Below, piece after piece: positions 26,430 through 35,928 of a stretch of 64,000 bases of DNA (position 1 is the stretch's first letter; each line of letters opens with the position of its first letter). The translations under genes were made by a program, and so were the position numbers. The notes beneath the pieces were generated by a model, which had not been told where the DNA came from, did no database searches, and saw nothing but the letters and a program-made list of their open reading frames with translations. The stretch spans positions 134,969 through 198,968 of the forward strand of contig JADKBN010000017.1 in assembly GCA_016715065.1 (NCBI GenBank), read 5' to 3'. The stretch is from Fibrobacterota bacterium. GTDB taxonomy: Bacteria; Fibrobacterota; Fibrobacteria; UBA5070.

Positions 26430-27824
26430 GGCTCTTCACGGTTTCGTGTGGGTGAAATCATGACAGGACCTGTCCTTTCCCTACCATTTGGGTAGCCCTG
26501 TCGTCAGGACCTTGAGCCTCAAGTACTCCTCGTCTCGGATACCGTAGGCTCTCCTCTGGATGGTGCGGATCTTGTTGTTCATGCCTTCGACGAAGCCCAT
26601 CGGGATCTTCTCGTCGAAGCCCGCCATGGCGACGACTCCATCCCAGTGGCGATCGATCATCGCTGCGAAATCCTCCAGCGGTTTCAGCCTTTGCCATCGC
26701 AGGCTTCGCTTCCATCCCTCGAAGAACTTCCGCGCCCACGTTGCCGACCGATAGGTCCACAACTGATCGAACGACTCCTTCAGCAAGTACGCCTTGTTCA
26801 GCCGGGCATTGGCCTTCAGCAGTTGCTCCAGTTCCAGGCGCCCCTCCCGGTCGAGATTCTCCCGATTGGACAGGAGGTTGTACCGCTGTCCCTTGATGAA
26901 CCTGCGCTTGTCACTGTCGACGCGCTTGTATTCGGCACGCCTGATCGCATCGATGGCTCGCCCCAGGTGCTGAGAGATATGGAAGTGGTCGTAGGCGATC
27001 TTGCCATTGGGGCAGTGCGCCTGGAATGATCTCTCGAAGGCTTTCCACATATCCATCACGCCGATCTCGATCTCCCCGCAAACCTCGATTCCAAGGCCTT
27101 CGTAGAACCGATCCATGCTCTGGGTCGAGCGGTCATCACCTCCGAACCAGATCGGACGCCGACGCCCCAAGTCGTGCACCACAATCCGGTACTCGTGTCC
27201 CTTGCGGACCGAAATTTCGTCGATGCCGATGGCACGCGGCGGCTCGATTGGATTGTCGGCTAACTGCCGTTGCATATACTGAATGTCCAGATTCTTCACT
27301 GTCTCCCAGTGCAGCCTGAACTCCTCGGCCACCGAGGAAATGCTCGCCTCACGACATCGGCGACCGACACGCTGGACGAATCGTTCCGATTGGTGACCTG
27401 TCTTGGCAAGCCATGCCAACGTCTCCGTTTTCACCATGCCGCACACCGGGCAATCGACGCGGCGGATCTCGACATCAAGCCAAATCCTCCAGGACCCGCA
27501 ATCCAGGTCGCGAACAAGTCGGCGCCGACTGTCGTACCACGTTCGACACACCCTGCCGCAGCATCCGCAGGCCGTCTTTTTTCCCCCGCCGGACCAGGGT
27601 CACGACCCGGCCGTCAGGAATGCTGGGGTGGCTACGGACTCGCGCCAGCGGACGAAATCCGGGGTAACGGAAGGCGTCCTTGATATGCTGAATCTCGGGA
27701 GTGTCCGGTGGATCTGTCATCGTGCCAAGTTTCGCATTCACGTCGACGACCGGGAGGCCACTCCTCATCGGCACTGCAGGGGAGCAGGTGCGATGGATCT
27801 ACCCACACAAATCCGTGAAGAGCC
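26430..27824 (-). mobile_element. ISL3-family insertion sequence with TIRs and 8-bp target duplication
   Basis: Terminal inverted repeats GGCTCTTCACGGTTTCGTGT (26430 onward) and, as reverse complement of 27796-27824, GGCTCTTCACGGATTTGTGT. Flanked by identical 8-bp sequences TTGTTTCT at 26422-26429 and 27825-27832, the size expected for ISL3. Length 1395 bp. Contains one transposase gene on the minus strand. The clean target duplication means the insertion is recent. Confidence 0.95.
26481..27720 (-). CDS. ISL3-family transposase (one frameshift at an A6 run)
   Basis: The N-terminus begins at ATG 27720 (MTDPPDTPEIQHIKDAFRYP) and the C-terminal two thirds lie in another frame ending at 26481. 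Dropping one A from the A6 run (27577-27582, minus strand) joins them into GKKTACGCCGRVCRTWYDSR, restoring the zinc finger. Catalytic residues are then in place: GIDEIS, GVMDMWKAF and GFVEGMNNKIRTIQRRAYG, with the DHFHISQHLGRAID helix between. It catalyses cut-and-paste transposition through a DDE core. The shift is either a sequencing error, an inactivating mutation, or slippage at A6; ISL3 elements are not generally known to need a frameshift. Confidence 0.88.
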
Positions 27825-27837
27825 TTGTTTCTGTCCA

Positions 27838-28412
27838 AGGTTAAAACCCCCGTCTTTCAGACGGGCAGCTTTCAGCCAGCAGGCTTGACAGTACATTCCA
27901 CAGATGGAGTACCGTCACGGCGATCACACGAAGACCTCGATCCAGTACCACTTCGTCTGGGTCACGAAGTACCGCTATAAGATGCTCCAAGGTGACGTGG
28001 CGGTACGGATCCGTGAACTCATACGTCAGACTTGTGAGGCCTTTGAGGTGAGGATTCTGCGTGGAGTGGTGAGCGTTGATCACATCCACATCCTGGTGTC
28101 CGCGCCACCCACGATCGCTCCATCAGAGCTGATGCGTCGCATAAAGGGACGCAGTTCGGCAAAAGTCCTCGAGGAGTTTCCTTTGCTGAAGAAACGAGTT
28201 TGGGGCAGCATTTTGGGCGCGAGGGTATTTCTGCACGACGGTCGGAGGAGAGCTAACGAAGGAAATGATTGAGGCGTATTTAGAGCACCACTTCGAGCCA
28301 GACCCTAACGACAAGTTTGACCTTTCTCCTTGAGTTGACGCGCTTTAGCGCGTATCAGGGACTTTCAGTCCCTTGTACGAACCCGCCGACTTTAGTCGGC
28401 GGTTTGTTCAGT
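27838..28412 (+). mobile_element. IS200/IS605-type element (tnpA only)
   Basis: The left end carries the hairpin CCCGTCTTTCAGACGGG (27848-27864), and the right end carries several small hairpins including GCGCTTTAGCGC, GGGACTTTCAGTCCC and CCGCCGACTTTAGTCGGCGG, as is usual for Y1-transposase elements without inverted repeats. It lies immediately next to the ISL3 target duplication on the left and repeat A copy 5 on the right. Exact borders are estimated. Confidence 0.75.
27904..28333 (+). pseudogene. IS200-family Y1 transposase TnpA with frameshift
   Basis: The first ~95 residues are a standard TnpA: TSIQYHFVWVTKYRYKMLQG and the HUH metal motif H60-I-H62 in VDHIHILVS. At about 28212 one base is missing in a TTTT run: the frame continues as a nonsense tail, while the +2 frame gives FWARGYF and EAYLEHHFEPDPNDKFDL with the proper stop at 28331-28333. 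The catalytic Tyr in EAYLEHH is lost from the readable product. The protein would nick and rejoin single-stranded DNA at hairpins. Either inactive or a sequence error. Confidence 0.85.
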
Positions 28413-28734
28413 CAACTGCGTTGGGCTTCTCCGGGCGCGGGCCCGGAGGCCGTTTCACAGCTTCCGCCGTGGGACCCCGGGGTGGCCCGGTAGCCGTTTC
28501 TCGGCTGCGTCGGCACCCGAACCGCGACCAAGGGGCCGAGCGCGCGGCCCCTTGGATCCCGCGCGCCGGGGGACTCTAGCTGGAACGGCCAAACCGGCTC
28601 GCCAGGGATGTGGGTGCAATGGCTGTTGAGGCATACGGGCTGACGGCATCAGGGACGCGATCGGTATCTTCATGACACTGGCCGTTCCAATATCCGAGTC
28701 CCCCGGACCCCCGCCAATTTGGTTGGATTGCCAG
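28412..28734 (+). repeat. Repeat A copy 5
   Basis: H1 is CCGGGC GCGG GCCCGG (28431-28446), versus CCAGGC/GCCTGG in copy 1, a paired change. H5 is the CCAAGGGGCC/GGCCCCTTGG form. Directly follows the IS200-type element. Confidence 0.88.
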
Positions 28735-28759
28735 TTCGGCTGAATTGCCTGCCCTGCTT

Positions 28760-28898
28760 GATTGCCAATTTCCGGCATCGCTTCGCTGGCCGGCTGGGTG
28801 GTCGATGCCCCGAACGCCGATCCCCTCTCCCCCGGTGGGGAGAGGGAGAGGGAGAGGGCACTACCCCTTTCTCCCCGCCAACCTCAGCCACCTCCGGG
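28760..28898 (+). repeat. Repeat B copy
   Basis: TTGCCAATTTCCGGCATCGC, then the CCCCTCTCCCC/GGGGAGAGGG hairpin and CAGCCACCTCC. Stops shortly before the coding region at 28982. Confidence 0.8.
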
Positions 28899-28981
28899 AG
28901 GAGGAAAATTCCTTGCTCGTTTCGTGGATCCGTGCCACGATCCCTGGGCAGGACAATCCGTGGTTCTGTATTCTTTGGCTC

Positions 28982-31900
28982 ATGCAAACTCTGATGCGCC
29001 TTCTGACGTGTGCGGCCATTTCGACAGGTTTCGCCAGGGAGATTTCGGTGGCGCCTGCAGTGCCGATCTTCCAGGGGGGTGCCACCCGCATCCAGTTGGC
29101 GGGATGGGATGGTCGCGGCGCCCTTGATGTGTCGTGGACGGGCGATGTGGTCTTGCTTGGCCCTTGCAAGGGGGATCTGGATTCGATGGGTGGTGGCCGG
29201 TGCCGACTGGAGGCCGGCTCGATCGATCTGGCTCGCGTCAGCGATAGCGGGCTTTGGGCCCATGGATTGCCCAAGGATTCCTTGAGGCAGGGCGGGCGGT
29301 ATTCGATTGGGGTGCAGGTGGAGGGCAGCCCGGCGCCTGACCAGCCAATCCCATGGCGGGGGATGAGCCGTGCTTGGCCGGTTCGCATGGAGATCCTGGA
29401 AGCCGAGGATCCACAGGAGGATAACCAGAGGGTCTTCGAGCTTCCTCAGGAGCCGGGGAGGCGATGGGCGCTATGGGGAGCCCAAGGAGGGAAGATCCGC
29501 TCCCGGGATCCTGGGCTCGAGCGATTGGCGGTTGCCAACTGGAAGCTGCAGGACTCGGCGGTGGGGATCGAGTGGAAGGATGCGAAAGGCGCCGTGGCAA
29601 GGCTTTTGGTGGGGGAGCTCTTTCGGATGCGCTATGGCAAGCGCGAGACGGATGCCGTGGACGTCGATTCCACCACAAGGAGCGTGAGTGAAGAAAAAAC
29701 GCAAGCGGTGGAGGAGGCTCCCTCCGATCTTTCCGTGCAGCCTTCTCGTTCGAGCGGCTGGAGCGATTCCCTGGACTGGCATCTGAACCTGATGGTGTCG
29801 ATCGATTCCGCGGATCTGGTCCGCGGTCATGCCTTGACGGATTCCGTCCACGTTCGGATCCAACCCCGGAGGCCGTTGCGAACCCTCTGGAATGTTCCAA
29901 CTCCTCAGGTAAATGGCAGGAGGGAACGGCCGAAAATCGCCTGGTCCGGGCGCATTCAAGTGCGGGCAAGGCATCGCGTTCCAGGCGGAGGGGACGTACT
30001 GTTGGCCGACACATCGGTCCAGGTGGATTCGTCCCGGCCCGAACTTCCCGTATGGCAGGGGGCGTTGGGGGGCCTTCGCACCACTGCCCACACAAACCAG
30101 GACACCGGGTGGGAGTTGTCCGTGCGGGTGAAGGATCCCGACACCGCATCGGATTGGGAGGTGATCCCGTTCACCGTGGGTGGGGGAGCCAGAATCTCCA
30201 TGGACCCCATCGCCGACCAGAGCGTGGTGTGGAAGCCATTGAGGCTCGGTTGGATGCCCGACAGCCAATCGGTGCGGGGCGATTGGGAGGTGTCGGGGCT
30301 TCCCTTGTACGGGGGGACGTATCTCGGCACGACCTACGTGCGCCTGATCCACCACGATGCCGTGGTGCGGGTCGAACGACGAGGAAAGGAGCGAGCGGTC
30401 GGATTGGAACCGCCGCACGGCGGTTGGTTTTCCGCCCAGGAGTGTTACGAGCCCGAAGGGGCGGATCAGGGCCAGAGCACCTGCCGGCCGATCGACACGT
30501 TTTGGACCCGGCAAGGAATTGTACAGGTGAGATTCGCACCAGGGGCGATCGAGGGGCCCGAGGCCAGAGGGATCCGCGTGCGCGAGGCCACGATGGAAGA
30601 CGGAGGCGGGAGCTGGAGCGGCAGGTCTGAAGAGGCGAATTCTCCATGGAGTCACCGGCGATCGATCGTGGCGATTGGTCCGTTCCATGTGACCGCCAAG
30701 GGGATTTCGGAAGACTTGAAATCGAGTGACGGATTCCGACTGGGATTGAGAAGAGGGATCGGGTTCTCCGTGCCGGTGGATCTTATGGGACGCATGGAAA
30801 CCTCGCGGCGGGAAGATCGCGACACCGTCCATTGGACATTCCAGTTGTTCGGGGCGTCCGGTGCACCGTCGCCCAAGGTGCGGATCCGGGTGAATCCGGG
30901 ATTTTCCAACCAGTTCGTGCCGAATCTCGAGGTCACGGGATCGCTGGAGCACGCTGCCGAATTCCGTCAGGCATCTTCCCTGCAAGGAGATCCCGAACAT
31001 TTCCTGCTGGAGACTGCCAAGCTGCGGCCCATGGGCCAGCCTTGGCAGGTCCGCCTGGATTCCGCCGTCCACTGGTCGGTGGACCCGGCTTGGGGGCGGC
31101 AGAGAGGTCAGGAGGGTTGGCAATTGCGGGTCCTGGGCGCCAGTGTGGGACCGCAAGGTGTTTCGGTGGATCGATTCGATCTGCGTCTTCCCGTGGGACT
31201 GCTCGATTCCACCCTGGATCGTTGGATCCCGGGTTTTTCTGCGTGGCGGGTGGAACAGGTGATCCCCAGGTACCCTGGAAAAGTGGAGCCCATGCCCAGG
31301 TGCACCACCGGCAGGTCCTTCGCCTCGCGTCTAACCAACGGATGGATGCTGTCCGCAAAAGGGTGGGAGCTGGTCCAGGACACATCCGGGGCCGGAAATC
31401 CCGGAGAGGATTCGTATCCGGCCAGGGTGAGCGGGATCAGCGTCCTGCAGCCGGCCTCCTTGACGTTGAACGGTACCTCGATCCTGGATTTGGCCAAGCC
31501 TCGTCGATCGGGATCCACGTTCCGGTTGGCACTGGACAGTTTCCGTGTGGGGTTCGACGACGACATTTCCTTCCGCGCCGTGCGCGCGATGCGGCGCGAT
31601 ACGGTGGGGAAGTTGATCCTGGCTGGTTCCATCGTCTTGGAAAACAACCAAGGCATGGTGGTCCGAGACCGATCCATCCAGCTGATCGATGGATGGATTC
31701 CTGGGCGCGCGAAATCCAGGCAATTTGAATCCCCGTTGATGGCGTGGGGAAGCGATCTGGAATTGATGTCCCTCCACGCACGCCTGCCGCTTCGGGAATC
31801 GGATCGGATCCCCATCGGAGGCGGACAACTTTCCGGGAAAGGCTTGGTGCTGGAACTAGGGAGCGATCCGGTGCTCCGTGTGGAATCCCCCCGCTTCATT

Positions 31901-32023
31901 CCCTCCCGGAAAGACAAAACCTGTCCGGAGACGATTTCCCTGCAGGAGGTGATCCTGACGCTGGAGGGGGCCGTCGTCCACATGTCGGGGAAGCCCACAG
32001 GCTGCCTGACCCACATCTTTTGA
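28982..32023 (+). CDS. Large exported protein of unknown function
   Basis: A protein of 1013 aa from ATG 28982 (ATG 28994 is equally possible). A short signal peptide follows (LMRLLTCAAISTGFA). The frame stays open upstream through repeat B, but that part is not coding. The mature chain is beta-rich with many Trp and Gly residues and Cys pairs (CKGDLDSMGGGRC). A charged linker near residue 235 (SVSEEKTQAVEEAPSD) separates two halves. No catalytic motif, repeat or known domain recognised. The style (long, exported, divergent) resembles the A2M-like genes in the window but no MG motif is visible. Repeat A copy 6 follows the stop within 30 nt. Confidence 0.6.
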   Translation: MQTLMRLLTCAAISTGFAREISVAPAVPIFQGGATRIQLAGWDGRGALDVSWTGDVVLLGPCKGDLDSMGGGRCRLEAGSIDLARVSDSGLWAHGLPKDSLRQGGRYSIGVQVEGSPAPDQPIPWRGMSRAWPVRMEILEAEDPQEDNQRVFELPQEPGRRWALWGAQGGKIRSRDPGLERLAVANWKLQDSAVGIEWKDAKGAVARLLVGELFRMRYGKRETDAVDVDSTTRSVSEEKTQAVEEAPSDLSVQPSRSSGWSDSLDWHLNLMVSIDSADLVRGHALTDSVHVRIQPRRPLRTLWNVPTPQVNGRRERPKIAWSGRIQVRARHRVPGGGDVLLADTSVQVDSSRPELPVWQGALGGLRTTAHTNQDTGWELSVRVKDPDTASDWEVIPFTVGGGARISMDPIADQSVVWKPLRLGWMPDSQSVRGDWEVSGLPLYGGTYLGTTYVRLIHHDAVVRVERRGKERAVGLEPPHGGWFSAQECYEPEGADQGQSTCRPIDTFWTRQGIVQVRFAPGAIEGPEARGIRVREATMEDGGGSWSGRSEEANSPWSHRRSIVAIGPFHVTAKGISEDLKSSDGFRLGLRRGIGFSVPVDLMGRMETSRREDRDTVHWTFQLFGASGAPSPKVRIRVNPGFSNQFVPNLEVTGSLEHAAEFRQASSLQGDPEHFLLETAKLRPMGQPWQVRLDSAVHWSVDPAWGRQRGQEGWQLRVLGASVGPQGVSVDRFDLRLPVGLLDSTLDRWIPGFSAWRVEQVIPRYPGKVEPMPRCTTGRSFASRLTNGWMLSAKGWELVQDTSGAGNPGEDSYPARVSGISVLQPASLTLNGTSILDLAKPRRSGSTFRLALDSFRVGFDDDISFRAVRAMRRDTVGKLILAGSIVLENNQGMVVRDRSIQLIDGWIPGRAKSRQFESPLMAWGSDLELMSLHARLPLRESDRIPIGGGQLSGKGLVLELGSDPVLRVESPRFIPSRKDKTCPETISLQEVILTLEGAVVHMSGKPTGCLTHIF

Positions 32024-32050
32024 TTCTATCGGCTGGCGCCGGGCTTTCTT

Positions 32051-32330
32051 TTCAACTGCGTCGGGCTTCTACCGGGGCGGCCCGGTTGCCGTATTCACGG
32101 TGCGGCCGCGCACCGTGACCGCGGCCAGAGGTACTAACGCCGTACCTCTGGACTCCGGCGCCGGGGGACTCTAGCTGGAACGGCCAAACCGGCTCGCCAG
32201 GGCTGTGGGTACAATGGCTGTTGAGGCATACGGGCTGACTGCATCAGGGACGCGATCGGTAACTTCATGACACTGGCCGTTCCAATATCCGAGTCCCCCG
32301 GACCCCCGCCGGTTCGGCTGGATTGCCAGT
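32051..32330 (+). repeat. Repeat A copy 6
   Basis: H3/H4 form: CACGGTGCGGCCGCGCACCG stem instead of CACGGGG/CCCCGTG, and H5 CCAGAGGTAC/GTACCTCTGG. Directly downstream of the 28982 gene, after CGGCTGGCGCC. Confidence 0.88.
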
Positions 32331-32473
32331 TTTTGCGGCCGCATTCGGTATGCCGGATTTTGTCTCCTGCGGATTTGCCCGAGGACGCTTCGCAGGCTGG
32401 CTGAGTGGTTGATGCCCCGAACACCGAGCCCCTCTCCCCCGGTGGGGAGAGGGTGAGGGTGAGGGCGCCACCC
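32331..32473 (+). repeat. Repeat B, left half (split by IS3)
   Basis: Runs from the CCGGATTTTGTCTCCTGCGG variant through the CCCCTCTCCCC/GGGGAGAGGG hairpin to GGCGCCACCC, where the IS3 element interrupts it. The right half resumes at 35735. Confidence 0.85.
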
Positions 32474-32502
32474 GGTGCGTGTCAAGGTTGTTGTCGCCTG
32501 GA

Positions 32503-32790
32503 TTATTTCGGGGACCCTGGTTTCGACTGGTTTTTTGCTACCCGGTTTAAGTCCTCTTTTTCCGGATTCAGTTCCACAGGCCCTACAGGCTTCCAGTCTC
32601 TGGATCGACCACTCCAGCGAGCTGGATTTCGATCCTTCGCCGCTCTGTAGACATCATCCCTGCTAGACAGAATCTGATCCTGATGCCCAGTATGTCGTTG
32701 CTCCGGTGTAACGAATTGAAGACTGCTGTGGAGATGTTCGAAGTTGTACCAGGTTACCAGCCGATTCGCCCATCGTTTGGCGTGCTCTAG
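32503..32790 (-). pseudogene. IS3 transposase orfB, C-terminal part
   Basis: Encodes the integrase-core C-terminus: AKRWANRLVTWYNFEHLHSS, LQFVTPEQRHTG and ARWSGRSRDWKPVG, typical of IS3 orfB. It is separated from its N-terminal part (34408-35212) by the IS1380 element. Removing the insert and one CTAG copy joins the frames exactly as FEDL-EHAKRW. Confidence 0.92.
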
Positions 32791-34407
32791 CCTGAATTCG
32801 TCGCGACGAATTCTCAATATCTCGATTTCGTTGCACGACAGAATATGGCATCAGTTGTCTGCCGTTTTGAGGTCTTCATTCGCGTTTGTTGCACCTATTC
32901 CTTCGGTACCGGGCGCACCTCGCCCTTACCCGGGCTCAGGGTGCCCGGGGACCTTGCGCCCTCAGCCGAGGGCGGGAGCCTGAGATCCACGCAGGCGTGC
33001 TGCCAGCGCCAGCCTATCGAAGGCTTTGCGGAACAAGCCCTCGTCGGGATGGTTCGATGACAGGTGCAATCGAATGCGCCGGGTGTTGCGGGTCACAACC
33101 GCACCGATCTTCAATAGCTTGATCCGGATGGTGGAACATGTCGATCGCTCCTCCCTCTCACCCTTCAATCCGATCGCACGCAAGGTGTGCTGTAGGACGT
33201 ATGCCAGGGTGGACATCAAAAGACGCATCCAATTTTCCTGGAACCCTCCGTGGGACAGCCTCGATCCGAACAGGTCTGTCTGCGTCTCCTTGAATCGATT
33301 CTCCATTTCGCCGCGAGCGCAGTAGATCTCGGCGTAGATGTGGCGCGGTTCGCCCGAGAGGTTCGTCGCCACATAGCGCGTATTGGGTCCCAATGGGTTG
33401 CGTTCGGCCTTGACGATCACGCGCCGCGAGCTCTTCCAGGATCCCGCTCGATAATCCACTTCGTCGAACAATTTTTGCCATTGGGCGGTTTGGAAAAAGA
33501 CCTCCTCGGCCTCCATACGAACCGCCACGCTCGACTTTTCCAAGACAGAATTTGGTTGCATGCCCACGACATATCCGACCTTGTTTTGTTCGCACCAGCG
33601 CAGGATGTGGTCGCGGCAGTAGGCGGCATCGGCCCTCCAGACGATGCGGACATTCGGCCAAGCGCGGCGCAGTCGATGGGTCAAGCCCGCCAGTACGGCC
33701 AGAGCGCCTCGAGCGGGGCCACGATCGGCGGGGCGCAGGATCGCGCACAAGGGGTGCTTTCCGGCGAACACGAACAAAGGCAGGTAGCAGTAGCCACTGT
33801 AATGGCCGTGGAAGAATCGGCCTTCCTGAGTCCCGTGCAGTTGCACATCGGTGGCGTCGAAATCCAGCACAATTTCCTGGGGAGCTTTGCCACGGTGCGA
33901 TTCGATGTAGGCGTCGATCAGAAGCTCGTTGAGCTTCCAGTTGGTCTGCGGCGTGGCCAGGCGGGCGATGCGTCCAAGGGTGGAATCGCTGGCCAGGGGC
34001 TTGTCCTGCCCGACAGCGGTTTGCAAGGCAATGTCGTGGCGCAAGTCTCGCTGATCAATCAGATCCTCGTGGCCAAGACACAAGCTGTAGACAGCCTGGC
34101 GGACCATGGAAGGAAGCGAATGGATGCAAGAAGATCGACGACGCTTGTCCGGAATGCAGCGGGCGATGCGGTGCGAAAGACCTCCAAGGGCGCGATCGGC
34201 CAGACCAAGAAGAAGTGCGCCACCGTTTGACGTTACATTGCCGCCCTCAAAATCCACCTCGACTTTGCGGCCTTGGACCATCGGGAAAAGATCCAGCGTT
34301 TGATTACGTTTTGACATGGGCCCTCTGGTTTGTTGGTTCTGTTTCCCAAGCCCCAATGTATGGGGCTTACAACAAATCAGCAGGGCTTTCCCCATGACGA
34401 ATTCAGG
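32791..34407 (-). mobile_element. IS1380-family insertion sequence
   Basis: Terminal inverted repeats CCTGAATTCGTC (32791) and GACGAATTCAGG (ending 34407). Flanked by a 4-bp direct repeat CTAG at 32787-32790 and 34408-34411. Length 1617 bp. It is inserted inside the orfB gene of the IS3 element. Confidence 0.95.
32962..34317 (-). CDS. IS1380-family transposase
   Basis: A protein of 451 aa from ATG 34317 (MSKRNQTLDLFPMVQGRKVE), preceded by AGAGGG; a longer frame upstream is not needed. Typical IS1380 (DDE_Tnp_1-like) blocks: LTSNGGALLLGLAD-like start, LASDSTLGRIARL, the DFDATDVQLHGTQEGRFFHG block with catalytic Asp, VRIVWRADAAYCRDHIL with the second Asp, and the C-terminal CARGEMENRFKETQTDLFGSR, which carries the third acid. 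Length and domains look complete, so it may be active. Confidence 0.93.
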   Translation of the reverse strand: MSKRNQTLDLFPMVQGRKVEVDFEGGNVTSNGGALLLGLADRALGGLSHRIARCIPDKRRRSSCIHSLPSMVRQAVYSLCLGHEDLIDQRDLRHDIALQTAVGQDKPLASDSTLGRIARLATPQTNWKLNELLIDAYIESHRGKAPQEIVLDFDATDVQLHGTQEGRFFHGHYSGYCYLPLFVFAGKHPLCAILRPADRGPARGALAVLAGLTHRLRRAWPNVRIVWRADAAYCRDHILRWCEQNKVGYVVGMQPNSVLEKSSVAVRMEAEEVFFQTAQWQKLFDEVDYRAGSWKSSRRVIVKAERNPLGPNTRYVATNLSGEPRHIYAEIYCARGEMENRFKETQTDLFGSRLSHGGFQENWMRLLMSTLAYVLQHTLRAIGLKGEREERSTCSTIRIKLLKIGAVVTRNTRRIRLHLSSNHPDEGLFRKAFDRLALAARLRGSQAPALG

Positions 34408-35212
34408 CTAGGTCCTCAAATCCGCGCAGCGGATAACTCGTGTGGTATTTGAGGGTTCGGAACACAGACTCCGCAAAGGCGTTGTCGTTACTCACCCTCA
34501 GTCGCGAATACGATGCCGCGATCCCAAGCCACTTCAGCATCTTCAGGACTGTCGTAGCCTTAAGTGCCGCCCCGTTGTCACCGTGCAACACTGGCTTGGT
34601 CGTGGCCTCGTCGATTCGCTCCGAAACGGCGGTCCGCCGGACGAGGGCTGCCGCATGGTCGGATGATTCCGATTCATGGACCACATATCCCACGATCTTG
34701 CGGCTGCACAGATCGAGGATCATGTACAGATAAAACCAACGACCAACGACTCGGCACGGTAGCCAAGTGACATCCCAGCACCATACCTGGCCGGGTCTGT
34801 CAGCGATATGGGTTGTTGCCACTCGCCCGGTCCGGGCAGCCTTGGCGCGGCCGCGATGCCGGTGTTGTCCTTCTTTGCGCAGTACGCGATGGAAGGTCGA
34901 CTCGCTGGCCAGATAGGCCCCCTCGTCAGCGAGCTTGGGCACGATCTGCGAGGGCGACAATTCAGCGAACCGAGGCTCGTTGACCACCTGTAGGATCTTC
35001 TCGCGCTCTGCCTCCGACAGTGCGTGGGAGGGGCGAGGATGGATCGAACCAGGCCGCCTGTCCGGTCGGATCTCTCCATCCAATTGCTTCCAACGCTGAA
35101 GGGTGCGCACATCGATCCCCGCACAAGAGCACGCAGATTTCAGCCGACAGCCATCCAAATGGGCCTGATCAATCGCAAGAGCGATCTTTCGGCGATCTTC
35201 CAAGGCGGTCAT
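34408..35212 (-). pseudogene. IS3 transposase orfB, N-terminal part
   Basis: Starts at ATG 35212, overlapping the orfA stop by 3 nt. Contains the HTH_21-like region (ELSPSQIVPKLADEGAYLAS) and the integrase core WCWDVTWLPCR and LHGDNGAALKATT; its second half is lost across the IS1380 insert. It reads on only to a stop just inside the insert. Uninterrupted, the protein would be about 364 aa, normal for IS3 orfB. Confidence 0.92.
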
Positions 35213-35670
35213 TCGTCCGCGTCCTTGTGGAAGATCGCATCGAGTTTTTTTGAGAGAACCAGTAGCGCTGCAGTTTCAGCCAGAGCCCTGTCCTTGCGGC
35301 GAACCTCACGTTCAAGCTCATGGATGCGAGCACGTTGCATGCGGCCAATCGAATCAGTCCCTGTCTGTTGCTCGAGAGATTGGGAAGCCGTAGCACGCCA
35401 TTGAGCCAGATCGCTCGGAAAGATGCCGTTGGAGCGGCACCAGGCATTACGCTGTTCCTCAGTCATCGAGGATGTCGCAACGATGGCATCCAATCGGTTG
35501 ATGCCCGTGGGAGTCGCTTTCTGAACCGGAGGCAAGGAAAGCTCGTGCTTCCATCGCTCGAGAGTTTCAGGTTGGACTCCAACCGATTTGGCAACCACCA
35601 CAGGATCGGCTGGTTCCGACCCTAAAAGCGTACTGACCGCTCGCTCCTTGAAGTGTCTACTGTAGCGCAT
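35209..35670 (-). CDS. IS3 transposase orfA
   Basis: A protein of 153 aa from ATG 35670. Helix-turn-helix start MRYSRHFKERAVSTLLG, then AKSVGVQPETLERWKHEL, and a C-terminal helix with leucine-type heptads (RARIHELEREVRRKDRALAE) that would mediate dimerisation. Overlap with orfB at 35209-35212 is ATGA rather than the usual slippery heptamer, so orfB may be translated by re-initiation. Confidence 0.9.
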   Translation of the reverse strand: MRYSRHFKERAVSTLLGSEPADPVVVAKSVGVQPETLERWKHELSLPPVQKATPTGINRLDAIVATSSMTEEQRNAWCRSNGIFPSDLAQWRATASQSLEQQTGTDSIGRMQRARIHELEREVRRKDRALAETAALLVLSKKLDAIFHKDADE

Positions 35671-35734
35671 CGTTGATCTCCTCCCGCCCTCAAATGTGGA
35701 TTCAATGGAGGCGACAACAAATCTGACACAGGGG

Positions 35735-35890
35735 GCCACCCCTTCCTCCCCGCCAACCTCAGCCACCTCCGTCAACCCAGGTTCGCCGCCCCAAACCCGC
35801 TTCGCTGGCCGGGTGGGGTTGGGCTTGGTCAGCGCCGTGGATCGCCAATTTTCGGCATCGCTTCGCTGGCCGGGGGAGTCGTATCTTTCT
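35735..35890 (+). repeat. Repeat B, right half
   Basis: Resumes at GCCACCCCTTCCTCCCCGCC and continues CAGCCACCTCCGTCAACCC, then TTCGGCATCGCTTCGCTGGC. Contiguous with the left half at 32331-32473 before IS3 insertion. Confidence 0.85.
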
Positions 35891-35928
35891 GGGACCGCAA
35901 TGTTTCTTCCTCCATCAAGGTTATTTCG

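Larger units (their letters stand above)
32480..35728 (-). mobile_element. IS3-family insertion sequence, itself interrupted by IS1380
   Basis: Ends TGTCAAGGTTGTTGTCGCCT (from 32480) and, as reverse complement at 35709-35728, TGTCAGATTTGTTGTCGCCT. It sits in the middle of a repeat B; GCCACCC at 32467-32473 and 35735-35741 may be the duplicated target or just the repeat sequence. orfA and orfB are on the minus strand. After removing the IS1380 insert the element is about 1.6 kb. Confidence 0.85.
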
